This document shows positions 48,025 to 56,785 of a stretch of 64,000 nt of DNA, piece after piece. Source of the DNA: Paenibacillus periandrae (lineage in GTDB: Bacteria; Bacillota; Bacilli; Paenibacillales; NBRC-103111). The position numbers and the translations under genes were made by a program. The notes beneath the pieces were generated by a model that was given only the letters and a program-made list of their open reading frames with translations, was not told the origin of the DNA and ran no database searches. The stretch is from the NCBI RefSeq assembly GCF_022458865.1, contig NZ_JAJNMU010000031.1, positions 1-64,000 on the forward strand, in the 5' to 3' direction. The stretch's first letter is position 1; the number at the start of each line of letters is the position of its first letter.

Positions 48025-48794
48025 CAGGCGTCTCCCCCCAGCAGCTCATCCTTCTTAATTTCGCGACCATAAATTTCTGAAAAACGTTCGTCGGTCGCTT
48101 CCGAAACCGGACCATCAAAAACGACAGAGCCTGCACGCAAGCCTATGATTCGCGTCGCATATTCACGGGCAAGATCAATAAAGTGAAGGTTGACAATCGT
48201 CGTGATCCCCAAATCCTGATTGATTCGTTTCAAATCATCCATAACCTGTCGTGTTGTTAATGGGTCCAAGGAAGCCACAGGCTCATCCGCCAAAATAATC
48301 TTGGCTTCCTGCGCCAGGGCGCGGGCAATCGAAACACGCTGCTGCTGGCCACCGGACAGCTCATCGGCACGTGCGTAAGCTTTTTCGCGAATATTCACCC
48401 GTTCCAGTGCCGTTAAAGACAGTTCAATATCCTCCTGCGGGAACAACCCCAGCAACGTCCGCAGCGTAGAATGATAGCCTACACGACCGGACAGCACGTT
48501 CCGTAATACAGAGACACGTTTCACCAAATTAAAGCTTTGAAAGATCATTCCGATGTTTCGACGCATACGTCGAAGCTGTACACCACGTGCTGCCGTAATC
48601 GAATTTCCATCAATCAATATCTGACCATCGGTTATTTCATGAAGGCGATTCACGGAACGCAGGAGCGTTGACTTGCCTGCCCCCGACAAGCCTACTATAA
48701 CAACGAATTCTCCCGGATGAATGGTTAAGTTAATGTTATTCAAGCCGACGGTGCCATTGTTATACACTTTGGAAACATTTTGAAATTGAATCAT
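48024..48794 (-). CDS. phnC: Phosphonate ABC transporter ATP-binding protein
   Basis: A 256-aa ATPase. Walker [11 protein letters not shown]-loop in [10 protein letters not shown], signature LSGGQQQR, Walker [14 protein letters not shown] and H-loop NLHFID. The length and the [20 protein letters not shown] region fit PhnC. ATG at 48794 is preferred (GGAGA 5 nt upstream) over an in-frame start at 48908. It begins the leftward phnCEE unit opposed to phnD. Confidence 0.92.
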   Translation of the reverse strand: MIQFQNVSKVYNNGTVGLNNINLTIHPGEFVVIVGLSGAGKSTLLRSVNRLHEITDGQILIDGNSITAARGVQLRRMRRNIGMIFQSFNLVKRVSVLRNVLSGRVGYHSTLRTLLGLFPQEDIELSLTALERVNIREKAYARADELSGGQQQRVSIARALAQEAKIILADEPVASLDPLTTRQVMDDLKRINQDLGITTIVNLHFIDLAREYATRIIGLRAGSVVFDGPVSEATDERFSEIYGREIKKDELLGGDA

Positions 48795-49089
48795 GGGCTC
48801 TCCGTTTCTCCTCTCAAGATCAAACAAGCTAATTCGTAATGATTCGACATCAAATACACTTTTCCTCTTCTCCAAGCATGATCTATACAAAACCTTTATA
48901 CAACCCATAATTTTATCAGATTTTGGCCATTTCCGATATGCTAATTTGTACCAAATGCCTATAACACAAGCAGCCAGAAAGAGCCCCAGATAACCTTAAG
49001 GTAACTAGCTGATGTCAAGCACAGTTCTTCCTAAATCAAATTGCTTTCTTTATAATGAATACAAGCCTAATCGAAGGAGAGATTTAACT

Positions 49090-50040
49090 ATGAAATATCG
49101 CAAGCTTGGAAAAAACGGTCCGGAGATATCGGTTATCGGCTTTGGCTCCTGGGCAATTGGAGGGGCTGGCTGGGCTAGCGGATGGGGCGATCAGGATGAT
49201 CAGCTCTCTCACGACAGCGTTCGCGCGGCACTCGATGCAGGCGTTACCTTTTATGATACAGCTGCTGTGTACGGTCTCGGATACTCTGAAGAAATTATCG
49301 GTAAAGCGCTTAAAGGAGATCGGGATAAGGTCATTCTCGCAACAAAGTGCGGTCTGGTTTGGGATGAACAAAAAAATGTTTCCAAAAATGGCACCTACGA
49401 TTCTGTCATTCGTGAAGCAGAAGCTTCTCTCCAAAGGCTCGGTACCGACTATATCGACTTATACCAAATGCATTGGCCGGATACAGATACCAAAGCTCCA
49501 GCCGAGGAAACGATGCGGGCCATGGACAAGCTTATTCAAGACGGCAAGGTTCGTTATGCCGGAGTGAGCAACTATGATGTGCCATTGTTGGAGCAATCGC
49601 TGGCTGTCCGTCATGTGGACTCATTGCAGCCTCCATATTCAATTTTGAGACCCAAGGCTGAGCAGGAGCTGCTGCCTTATTGTCAGGAAAAGGGGATTGG
49701 CGTTGTTGGATACAGCTCGCTCACCTCTGGACTTCTGTCAGGCAATTATACGTATGATACCAAATTTGAAGCAAATGACTGGCGTTCACGCAATGCCGCC
49801 CATACAGGCGAGAATCTGAGGAAAAACGTTGACCGAGCAGACAAATTGAAGCTGGTCGCTTCCCGCTATGATCTTACCCTTCCACAACTAGCCATCGCTT
49901 ATGTATTGGCTCATCCGGCACTTACCAGTGCGATTGTAGGAGTACGCAAGCCAAGTCATATATTAAGCGTTCTGCCGGCGGTTGATGTGGCCTTGGACGA
50001 AGCAACCTTGGCAGAAATACGCGCCATTGCGGCCGAATAA
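49090..50040 (+). CDS. Aldo/keto reductase
   Basis: A 316-aa NAD(P)H-dependent TIM-barrel enzyme. FYDTAAVYGLGYSEE (Asp, Tyr), VILATKCGLVWDE (Lys) and LYQMHWPDTDTKA (His) form the catalytic set; the C-terminus has LTSAIVGVRKPSHI for the cofactor. ATG at 49090 follows AAGGAG by 10 nt. It is 86 bp upstream of another aldo/keto reductase in the same direction, separated by two palindromic repeats. The substrate is unknown. Confidence 0.88.
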   Translation: MKYRKLGKNGPEISVIGFGSWAIGGAGWASGWGDQDDQLSHDSVRAALDAGVTFYDTAAVYGLGYSEEIIGKALKGDRDKVILATKCGLVWDEQKNVSKNGTYDSVIREAEASLQRLGTDYIDLYQMHWPDTDTKAPAEETMRAMDKLIQDGKVRYAGVSNYDVPLLEQSLAVRHVDSLQPPYSILRPKAEQELLPYCQEKGIGVVGYSSLTSGLLSGNYTYDTKFEANDWRSRNAAHTGENLRKNVDRADKLKLVASRYDLTLPQLAIAYVLAHPALTSAIVGVRKPSHILSVLPAVDVALDEATLAEIRAIAAE

Positions 50041-50110
50041 TGCTTACGAAGTGAATTTTCTACGAAAACTTAATGTTTATGCTTACGATGTCAGTTTTCT
50101 ACGAAAACTT
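50041..50110. repeat. Tandem 31-bp palindromic repeats
   Basis: Copies at 50041-50071 and 50080-50110 (39-bp period, three differences). Each runs TGCTTACGAnGTnAnTTTTC then TACGAAAACTT, and the centre AGTTTTC-TAC-GAAAACT is a palindrome. The first begins immediately after the stop of one aldo/keto reductase gene and the second ends just before the ribosome site of the next. Operator or mRNA hairpin roles are possible. Confidence 0.8.
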
Positions 50111-50126
50111 TAAGGAGGAATTTCTC

Positions 50127-51056
50127 ATGAAATACAGACAATTAGGAAATACCGATATTCAGGTTTCCGAAGTGACATTCGGATGCTGGGAGCTGGGCGG
50201 AGGACAATGGGATAAGCAGAGCGATGAAACCAATATTAGTGCGATTCAAAAAGCTTTTGAGCTGGGCATCCATACGTTTGATACAGCCGAAGGCTACGGA
50301 CAAGGGCATTCCGAGGAAATCGTCGGACTGGCTCTTGAAGGTAAACGTAAAGACTGCATTATTGCTACCAAGGTATCACCAAGTCATCTGAAGCCTGCTG
50401 ATGTGCGTTCTTCGGCAGAAACCAGCCTGAAGCGCTTACGTGTCGACTATGTGGATATCTATTACATTCACTGGCCAAATAAGGAAATCCCTCTGGCTGA
50501 TACGTTATCCGAATTGAACAAGCTTAAGGATGAGGGTCTGATTCGTGCGATTGGTGCGTCCAACTTCTCCATCGACCTGCTCAAAGAAGCGAGCAACTAC
50601 GCGCGTATTGATGTCATTCAGCCTGAATACAGCTTGCTTCACCGCGGAATTGAACCTGAGATTATCCCTTATTGTCAGGAACATCATATTGGTATCATGA
50701 GCTACAGCTCGATTGCCAAAGGCATCCTGACCGGTGCTTTTCACAATGGCAAGGCCACTGTCAAGGAAACCGATTTCCGTAACAACAGAAGATTGTTCCT
50801 GCCGGAGCATCTGGAAAAGGAACAGCCTTTGATTGATCTGTTGAAGCAAATCGCTGAGACAAAGCAAGTGACGTTATCGGAAATTGCCATCAGCTGGCTG
50901 CTGCACCAGCCAGCATTAACTTCTGCTATCGTCGGTACACAAAATGAAAAACATTTGGCCGAAAACACGCGTGCTATCGACGTTACCCTGACGGCCGATG
51001 AGTTGAAGCAGCTGGGTCAGATCAGTTCAGAGGTGCTTTCAGGAATTGATGGATAG
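50127..51056 (+). CDS. Aldo/keto reductase
   Basis: A 309-aa member of the same fold. TFDTAEGYGQGHSEE (Asp, Tyr), IIATKVSPSHL (Lys), YYIHWPNKEIP (His) and LTSAIVGTQNEKH at the cofactor site. ATG at 50127 has AAGGAGG 8 nt upstream. It is paralogous to, but clearly different from, the preceding gene, and probably co-expressed with it. Confidence 0.88.
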   Translation: MKYRQLGNTDIQVSEVTFGCWELGGGQWDKQSDETNISAIQKAFELGIHTFDTAEGYGQGHSEEIVGLALEGKRKDCIIATKVSPSHLKPADVRSSAETSLKRLRVDYVDIYYIHWPNKEIPLADTLSELNKLKDEGLIRAIGASNFSIDLLKEASNYARIDVIQPEYSLLHRGIEPEIIPYCQEHHIGIMSYSSIAKGILTGAFHNGKATVKETDFRNNRRLFLPEHLEKEQPLIDLLKQIAETKQVTLSEIAISWLLHQPALTSAIVGTQNEKHLAENTRAIDVTLTADELKQLGQISSEVLSGIDG

Positions 51057-51082
51057 CTAAACTACAAAACGATTTTTTAAAA

Positions 51083-51110
51083 CCCCGGCACCCATTTATG
51101 GATGTCGGGG
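51083..51110. terminator. Bidirectional terminator
   Basis: The stem CCCCGgCAcCCAT/ATGGaTGtCGGGG. The minus strand runs into TTTTAAAAAA and the plus strand into CTATTTATA. It lies between the convergent genes ending at 51056 and 51201. Confidence 0.8.
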
Positions 51111-51175
51111 CTATTTATACCCGAAGCCAGCCTAGGATTCCTAATCAATTCCTGCGTTCGCGCATTCCTTGTTTT

Positions 51176-51193
51176 TTATTGATTAATCAATAA
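51176..51193. promoter_or_regulatory. Palindrome family copy A, downstream of the oxidoreductase gene
   Basis: TTATTGATTAATCAATAA, a perfect 18-bp palindrome of the same family as the sites at 52197, 52233 and 52827. It lies 7 bp beyond the oxidoreductase stop. Confidence 0.5.
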
Positions 51194-51200
51194 CAAAACT

Positions 51201-52172
51201 TTAAATATTTATTCCTTTTTTAGGCTGTTGTAAGGAATGAATGGTCGCAGCAATGCCTTCCTCGAATGTAGTCGCCGGAATCGGACCGATCAGCCGCTCA
51301 TATTTCTCTCCGCTGAGAAGCAGTGGTTCCTCGGTCAAATACAGCATCTCCACTACCTCCTTCATGACGGGAACGAACACGCCGAGCAGAGACAGGCCTA
51401 CGCTTCCCAACGTTATGACAGGCTTGTTGGTTGTGCTCACCTTCTGGGCTATTCGAACGATTTCCTGACCAGAAATGATACCGGATCCGGGAATATGCCA
51501 ATTTTGGCCATAAGCAAAATCTTTACCGGCAAGCTCGACGATCATGACCGCCGCGTCCGGCAAATATACGAATTCACGGGGAATGTGCTTGTTGCCGATA
51601 TAAAACGCCATTTTGCCTGCCGCTATGGCTTCGAGTGTAGATCCAAGATATGAAGCTTCATTCGCCGTTGGCCCGTAATAATCGGGAAGCCGTACAATCA
51701 TCACCTGCGCATGATTCCATCTATCGCTGAACAGCATCTGCTCAAACGCCAGCCGGACCTTGCCTTTCTTCGTGTGCGGCTGCTTCGGATGTTCCTCGGT
51801 TACTTTGTCCATCTGCCGTTTTCCGTATGGATAAATGCCATCTACGGCGACGACTTTAAGGCTAAGCCGATTGGCAGCTTCCATAATCGCTTCACCAAGT
51901 GGAATCAATTTGCTGTGCATCTCGTTGTACGGTACGTTCGCGCAGTGAAATAAAACATCCACTCCTTTTGACGCGGCTGCAATATCGTCGGACTGGAAAG
52001 CATCGCCAACGGCCAGCGATAAATGAGCCGGATTGCCAAGACGTGCCGCCAATTGCTCCAGCTTGACCCGGGACCGTCCAAAAGCGATCGTATCAATACC
52101 CCGTTTGACCAGCTCTGCCGTCACAACCGCACCTGTTCCTCCTGTTGCACCTACCACGATTGCTTTTTTCAT
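51201..52172 (-). CDS. NAD(P)-binding Rossmann-fold oxidoreductase (NmrA/atypical SDR)
   Basis: A 323-aa protein starting MKKAIVVGATGGTGAVVTAE, with the dinucleotide-binding GATGGTG, then DVLFHCANVPYNE, VAVDGIYPYGK and MIVRLPDYYGP. This is an NAD-dependent epimerase/dehydratase-like atypical SDR without a clear YxxxK. ATG at 52172 is chosen (AGAGG upstream). It follows the TetR gene after 111 bp containing two palindromes, so it is probably regulated by that TetR protein. Confidence 0.82.
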   Translation of the reverse strand: MKKAIVVGATGGTGAVVTAELVKRGIDTIAFGRSRVKLEQLAARLGNPAHLSLAVGDAFQSDDIAAASKGVDVLFHCANVPYNEMHSKLIPLGEAIMEAANRLSLKVVAVDGIYPYGKRQMDKVTEEHPKQPHTKKGKVRLAFEQMLFSDRWNHAQVMIVRLPDYYGPTANEASYLGSTLEAIAAGKMAFYIGNKHIPREFVYLPDAAVMIVELAGKDFAYGQNWHIPGSGIISGQEIVRIAQKVSTTNKPVITLGSVGLSLLGVFVPVMKEVVEMLYLTEEPLLLSGEKYERLIGPIPATTFEEGIAATIHSLQQPKKGINI

Positions 52173-52196
52173 TTTCATCAGCCTCTTTTCTTTTTT

Positions 52197-52216
52197 GTTA
52201 TTGATCAATCACTAAC
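52197..52216. promoter_or_regulatory. Palindrome family copy B, before the oxidoreductase gene
   Basis: GTTATTGATCAATCACTAAC, a near-perfect 20-bp palindrome, 24 bp upstream of the oxidoreductase start; a likely TetR operator. Confidence 0.6.
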
Positions 52217-52232
52217 TTGATAATAATATACC

Positions 52233-52262
52233 AATTAGTTATTGATTAGTCAATAACTAATT
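52233..52262. promoter_or_regulatory. Palindrome family copy C, TetR-oxidoreductase spacer
   Basis: A perfect 13-bp inverted repeat, AATTAGTTATTGA-TTAG-TCAATAACTAATT, centred 75 bp before the oxidoreductase start. It is the strongest dyad of the four sites. Confidence 0.6.
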
Positions 52263-52283
52263 TAAAGGAGTTGTATGACCAAC

Positions 52284-52805
52284 TCACTCCTCCATCAATT
52301 CGGGCAAGCCTACTGCCATTGAAATATTGCACAGCATTCCTCTCGCGAGAAAAATAAGCGTTCGCTTTTCAGGGTTATGAATTCCTGCACTGCGAAAAGC
52401 CTCCAGCACAATATGACGGACTTCCCGAAATCCACTACGCATTGACTCCCGAATGGCTTCTTCTTGAATTGTCAGCGCCTGCATTTGGAGAAGCGTCTCA
52501 TTCTGATAAGATTTCAATATATCCTCATATGCTCCGCTCAGATTGGTTTCCAGCCGTTCTGGTGATGAAGAATCCACCACAAGTCGGAAGGAATCGATAA
52601 TCCTCGTCCACGATACCTCCAGCGCGGCTAGCAGCAAAGCTTCCTTGGTCGCAAAAAAGCGAAAAATATAAGGCTGAGATATATTCGCCCGCTGTGCAAC
52701 CTGCGCTGTAGTCGCCCGGTAATACCCGATTTCGGCAAATACTTCGATTGCAGCTGATATAATTTCTGTCCTGCGATTAACAGAGGTCGTATCATTTTTG
52801 ACCAT
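52284..52805 (-). CDS. TetR/AcrR-family transcriptional regulator
   Basis: A 173-aa regulator. The N-terminal HTH is clear (IISAAIEVFAEIGYYRATTA, QVAQRANISQPYIFRFFATK), with a short helical ligand domain. ATG at 52805 has AAGGGTGGG upstream; a TTG at 52823 is the alternative. Palindromes of one family sit just before this gene and before the next, so autoregulation and control of the oxidoreductase are likely. Confidence 0.88.
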   Translation of the reverse strand: MVKNDTTSVNRRTEIISAAIEVFAEIGYYRATTAQVAQRANISQPYIFRFFATKEALLLAALEVSWTRIIDSFRLVVDSSSPERLETNLSGAYEDILKSYQNETLLQMQALTIQEEAIRESMRSGFREVRHIVLEAFRSAGIHNPEKRTLIFLARGMLCNISMAVGLPELMEE

Positions 52806-52826
52806 AGCAATCCCACCCTTCAAAAT

Positions 52827-52846
52827 GTTAGTGATTAATCAATAGC
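52827..52846. promoter_or_regulatory. Palindrome family copy D, before the TetR gene
   Basis: GTTAGTGATTAATCAATAGC, 22 bp upstream of the TetR start. It matches the consensus GTTAKTGATTAATCAMTAAC formed by the four copies and fits autorepression. Confidence 0.6.
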
Positions 52847-53011
52847 AATTTGAGTATAACTGAAATGAAATCGTGACGCAAATCACGACGTCTTGGAAGC
52901 TGTATCAGATCGTTGCCACAAGCCCTCACTGCCAATACGAATCACCTCTCCGCACGAAAGGAATAGCAGCGCGGAAAGGTGCATCGGGAGACATGGACTG
53001 GCGATATCGGA

Positions 53012-53446
53012 TTACTCCTGTAAAATATTCATAAGCTTTAAAATAAACACCAACCCGGATTCCGCTTGACCGATCCCGGAAAAATAAACCGTTTGTTGAT
53101 CATTTGAATGATCAGGAGGATCTTGAATGGCGGAGAAGGATGTTACCTGATTGACCCTATCTACGATAATTCCGACCATTTCACCCATAAAATTGACAAC
53201 GACGATTCGGGTCAGCTTGGTGTTATCCTCCTCCGGGAGGCCAAAGCGGGCTCTCAGGCTGATAATAGAAATGATCTTGCCTCTCAAATTAATAACACCT
53301 TTAATATACGAACTCGTATTAGGAATACAAGTAATGGTCTGCATCTTAATGATCTCATGAATATCATCAATTTTTAATGCGTATTTTTCATTTCCGATCC
53401 CAACCTCGATATATTGATCCTGGTGGGTTGTTTTCAATTCGTTCAC
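53012..53446 (-). CDS. cheW: CheW-type chemotaxis coupling protein
   Basis: A 144-aa CheW domain protein that links chemoreceptors to CheA. KYALKIDDIHEIIK, IPNTSSYIKGVINLRGKIISIISL (the NLRG core) and GEMVGIIVDRVNQV are conserved. GTG at 53446 (or TTG at 53437 with AAGGTG upstream). It starts 8 bp after the chemoreceptor gene and ends the HD-GYP/MCP/CheW operon. No CheA is nearby. Confidence 0.9.
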   Translation of the reverse strand: MNELKTTHQDQYIEVGIGNEKYALKIDDIHEIIKMQTITCIPNTSSYIKGVINLRGKIISIISLRARFGLPEEDNTKLTRIVVVNFMGEMVGIIVDRVNQVTSFSAIQDPPDHSNDQQTVYFSGIGQAESGLVFILKLMNILQE

Positions 53447-53454
53447 CTTCTTAC

Positions 53455-55023
53455 CTACTTGATTTTAAACATTTCGACTGCAATATTGAGTTCCTCTGCC
53501 AGCATGGCTAATGATTGAGCTGCCGAGGCGGTTTCCTCACTGCTGGCTGCCGCCTCCTCAGTAGCCGCGGAAATACTTTCTATGGAAAGCAAAACCTCGG
53601 AGGTTTGAGCAGCCTGCTGCTCGCTGGCAGCGGCAATTTCCGACACTTTATTCGCGGAATCGTTGACCATGTACACGATACTTTCGAAGGACTCTCCGGT
53701 TTTTTGCGAGGACACTACACCTTGATTAACTGCCGAGATGCTTAGCAAGGTATTTTTTTGCATGCCTTTAATAATCGCTGTTATTTGCTTGGTTGCTTCA
53801 CTGCTGCGCTCTGCAAGCTTGCGCACTTCGTCTGCTACGACGGCAAAACCTCTGCCCTGATCCCCTGCCCTAGCCGCTTCGATCGCTGCATTCAAGGCAA
53901 GCAAATTCGTCTGATCGGCAATATCGTCAATGACTTCAATGATTTCACCAATTTTATTCGAATCTTCCTCCAGCCGCGCCATCTGCTCGTTAGCCGAGTT
54001 CATTCCTTCAATAGATGAACGCAGCACTTTGCCGCCCTCCTGGGCAAGCTCCATCGTATTGTTTGATAACTCAGCTGCCTGCTCGGCTCCTTTGGCTACA
54101 GACGTAATCGCCATGGACAGCTCTCTGAACAGTTCATTGATCGTTTGCGCGGAGCTAGCCTGATTGGCGCTGCCGCTGGCTATTTCCTCGGTGCTGGCCG
54201 AAATCTGCTGCGCAGCTGCTGAAAGATTTTGTGAGGATATGAGTACGGTACTAATAATTGCAGTTATGCTGGCCGACATTTTGTTAAATGCAATTGCCAT
54301 ATCACCAATTTCATCCCGGTTTTTGATGGAAAGCGAGTCGCCAGTCAGATCTCCATTCGCAATTCTTTCCGCGGATTTCGCCACTTCCATAATAGGCAGC
54401 GATATTTGACGGCTGATGTAAAAAGCAACACCGATTCCGGCGATAACGGCTAAGATACTTAGTGTCAACAACCAGAACAGTGTGGAGTTGACCTTTTTGG
54501 AATTATCCTCATTACCTTTATCCAGCGTATCCTGCTGCAGCTGAATTAAATTTTTAGCAGCTTGGGTTATTTTATCAACGACAGGACCTGCCTGTGTCTC
54601 GGAAATTTTCAAAGCCTCGTCCAAGTTGTTTTGTTTCTTTAACTGAATTGACTGACTGCCGATCTGGTTATATTGTGATTCCAGCTGATCCAGCTGAGAC
54701 AAATATTGTACACCCTCAGCCGAAACCACTATTTTATTAAGTTTGGCACTGTTTTTTTTGAATTGCTCCTTAGCCGTTTCCCAATTCTGAATATACTTGT
54801 CATCGCCTATTAATAAATAACTGCGAATCATGATTTGTTCATCTCTTACGGCTATCAGCATGTCTTTGGTCAAACTTACTTTGTAGGCACGGTTATCGAT
54901 CAGATCCCCATAGGATTCATCAATTGTACTCATTTGATAATAACTGATGCTGGCGATTCCAGCCAAAAGGAGCAAAATTGCAAAGAAACCACTGTAAAGC
55001 TTTTTAGAAACTGTCATTTTCAT
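53455..55023 (-). CDS. Methyl-accepting chemotaxis protein
   Basis: A 522-aa receptor. It has a membrane helix at about 8-30, an extracytoplasmic four-helix-bundle sensor (about 31-185, no cofactor motif), a second helix at about 190-210, HAMP (about 210-265) and the signalling coiled coil. The hairpin tip ([18 protein letters not shown], then [15 protein letters not shown]) is canonical. It should signal with the CheW encoded next. It lies 24 bp after the HD-GYP gene. The ligand is unknown. Confidence 0.92.
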   Translation of the reverse strand: MKMTVSKKLYSGFFAILLLLAGIASISYYQMSTIDESYGDLIDNRAYKVSLTKDMLIAVRDEQIMIRSYLLIGDDKYIQNWETAKEQFKKNSAKLNKIVVSAEGVQYLSQLDQLESQYNQIGSQSIQLKKQNNLDEALKISETQAGPVVDKITQAAKNLIQLQQDTLDKGNEDNSKKVNSTLFWLLTLSILAVIAGIGVAFYISRQISLPIMEVAKSAERIANGDLTGDSLSIKNRDEIGDMAIAFNKMSASITAIISTVLISSQNLSAAAQQISASTEEIASGSANQASSAQTINELFRELSMAITSVAKGAEQAAELSNNTMELAQEGGKVLRSSIEGMNSANEQMARLEEDSNKIGEIIEVIDDIADQTNLLALNAAIEAARAGDQGRGFAVVADEVRKLAERSSEATKQITAIIKGMQKNTLLSISAVNQGVVSSQKTGESFESIVYMVNDSANKVSEIAAASEQQAAQTSEVLLSIESISAATEEAAASSEETASAAQSLAMLAEELNIAVEMFKIK

Positions 55024-55047
55024 CGTACAGTCACTCTCCCCGAGTTG

Positions 55048-55632
55048 TTATCTATGTATTGTCTGTTCGTTCTTTAATGCGACGTCAGGCAGGCTTAACA
55101 GTTTATGTACCAAATGCTTGTCGAATTGTCGATCACTTTGTAATAAAAGCTCATCTTTGGCCTCTTTAAGGGACAGCCGTTTGCGATAAGGACGGTCGGA
55201 CAGCATACAATCCAAGGAGTCGATAATCGAGCACCACCTGGCCAGCAGTGGAATTTGTTCGCCGCTAAGCCCGTAGGGATAACCGGTTCCGTTCCAGCGT
55301 TCATGATGATAAGCGATGATCTCGATAATTTCCTGATCTATGGCAGCATACGCCTGCAGCATCTCCTTGCCCAGAGAGGGATGACGCTTCATCGTTTCCC
55401 ATTCATCCGATTCAAGACTTGTCGATTTGATCAACACGTTCTGCGGTATCCCGATCTTGCCGATATCATGCAAATAGCAGCCTATAACCAGATGATCCGT
55501 CATGCGTTTATCAAAACCAAAACGAGAAGCTACGTACTCAGCCAACTTTCCCACACGTACACTGTGCTCGTAGGTATCCACATCCTTTTCCTTCAGTTGC
55601 ATTAATGATTTCATCATGAAATGCGCCTGCAC
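55048..55632 (-). CDS. HD-GYP domain protein (c-di-GMP phosphodiesterase type)
   Basis: A 194-aa protein that is little more than one HD-GYP domain. YEHSVRVGKLAEYVA, CYLHDIGKIGIP (HD), RHPSLGKEML, IAYHHERWNGTGYPYGLSGE (GYP) and IIDSLDCMLSDRPYR carry the metal ligands and the signature. It should hydrolyse c-di-GMP. GTG at 55632 is the start (AAAGGAGGAG upstream). It heads the leftward operon with the MCP and CheW genes, and its start is 133 bp from the left inverted repeat of the recombinase segment. Confidence 0.88.
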   Translation of the reverse strand: MQAHFMMKSLMQLKEKDVDTYEHSVRVGKLAEYVASRFGFDKRMTDHLVIGCYLHDIGKIGIPQNVLIKSTSLESDEWETMKRHPSLGKEMLQAYAAIDQEIIEIIAYHHERWNGTGYPYGLSGEQIPLLARWCSIIDSLDCMLSDRPYRKRLSLKEAKDELLLQSDRQFDKHLVHKLLSLPDVALKNEQTIHR

Positions 55633-55764
55633 GCGATGCTCCTCCTTTCGTATTAGCAAAAAAAGATAGAACCCTCCATAGGAAAAGGAAATTCCATCTA
55701 CAGATATCCTAAATTTACAAATAAATCATTTATTTGCATTTCTCCTTTCGGTTCAACATGCTAA

Positions 55765-55793
55765 ACTAAAGTTCGTACAATTTGCGTTGTTCG
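55765..55793 (+). repeat. Left 29-bp inverted repeat / recombination site
   Basis: Begins ACTAAAGTT, then the core CGTACAA-TTTGCG-TTGTTCG (55774-55793). The two 7-bp arms are complementary at 6 of 7 positions around a 6-bp asymmetric spacer, like a tyrosine-recombinase crossover core. It is identical, reversed, at 56872-56900. A possible extended -10 for the recombinase gene (TGCTAAACT, 55759-55767) straddles its outer edge. Confidence 0.8.
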
Positions 55794-55812
55794 CATAATA
55801 AGGAGGCACAAT

Positions 55813-56763
55813 ATGCGCCCACAAACGGTTTCACCGGTACTTGCAACTCTCGGGGAACACAATGAAACCTACACTGATGATCAAATCCTTAATATGTTTA
55901 TAGCAGCATGTCATCGTTCCACCTACACCATTAGAAATTACCGGATTGCTATTAACAAATTTCGGGCCTTCATCGGCAACAAGTCACTGCGAGATGTAAC
56001 CTGGAGAGAAATCGAGGTGTATAAACTTGGGTTAATTCAAGGCTATTTTAGTAAAAACAATAGTCCCCAAGCTCCCGCAACAGTTGCAGTTTATATAGCT
56101 CCTGTGCGCTCTCTATATAAATGGGGCAGTGATCCGAACATCAATATTTTCACAAAAAATCCGACCACCTCTGTCCGTATCCCAAAAGTATCCGTTACCA
56201 GCAGAAATCATTATTTGACGAAAAATGAAGTCGTTTGCCTGATCCAGCAGCTGCAGCGGCAAGGATTACGCAACTACATGATTGGATTAACACTTGTATT
56301 CCTCGGTTTGCGTGTGTCTGAATTAATTGCTATCGAAAGTGGGCATTTTCATTCCGATCCAGAGGAGTCATCCATGTGGCTGACGGTTTACGGTAAGGGA
56401 GGCAAGGAGCGAGAAGTCAAGGTCCCGCCGATGCTGTGGAGACTTCTCGAACCCTATATTCAAAATTTAAAGCAAAATGAAGATGAACAGGATCAACGAA
56501 TTTTCCCGATAACCGTAAGAGCTGTTGAAAAAATGATCCAAAAAGCACGTGAACAGTGGGGATTGGACAAAAAGGTAACTCCCCATTGGCTTAGACACAC
56601 CAACGCCACCCTGGCGCTTCTTCGCGGCGCTTCACTCCAGCAGGTTCAGGAATCACTTGGTCATACCCATATCAATACGACACAACGTTACTTGCACACC
56701 GTTCAGCAAATTAAAAAAGCTGCCCCCGATTATGTCGAGGACAGCTTAAAAGACCATATTTAG
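55813..56763 (+). CDS. Tyrosine recombinase (XerC/XerD-like integrase)
   Basis: A 316-aa recombinase with an N-terminal SAM-like core-binding domain (about 20-110; STYTIRNYRIAINKFRAFIG) and a C-terminal catalytic domain. The catalytic set is intact: Arg in LGLRVSELIA, Lys in YGKGGKEREV, His-x-x-Arg in PHWLRHTNATL, His in SLGHTHINTT, and the Tyr nucleophile in QRYLHTVQQ. The ATG at 55813 has AAGGAGG 8 nt upstream. The gene is alone, enclosed by the 29-bp inverted repeats, and most likely acts on them. It is too divergent in sequence and setting to be the housekeeping XerC or XerD. Confidence 0.9.
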   Translation: MRPQTVSPVLATLGEHNETYTDDQILNMFIAACHRSTYTIRNYRIAINKFRAFIGNKSLRDVTWREIEVYKLGLIQGYFSKNNSPQAPATVAVYIAPVRSLYKWGSDPNINIFTKNPTTSVRIPKVSVTSRNHYLTKNEVVCLIQQLQRQGLRNYMIGLTLVFLGLRVSELIAIESGHFHSDPEESSMWLTVYGKGGKEREVKVPPMLWRLLEPYIQNLKQNEDEQDQRIFPITVRAVEKMIQKAREQWGLDKKVTPHWLRHTNATLALLRGASLQQVQESLGHTHINTTQRYLHTVQQIKKAAPDYVEDSLKDHI

Positions 56764-56785
56764 GTATATATTCCTGCTTCTTAAT

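Noticed and set aside
48992-49005. TAACCTTAAGGTAA palindrome before an aldo/keto reductase gene (MerR-like operator)
   Set aside because: Too short, with no MerR gene nearby and no promoter placed around it.
55633-55764. Sigma-D type (motility) promoter before the HD-GYP gene
   Set aside because: A TAAA and a GGATAT can be found, but the spacing is 17 or more and the -10 match is poor.
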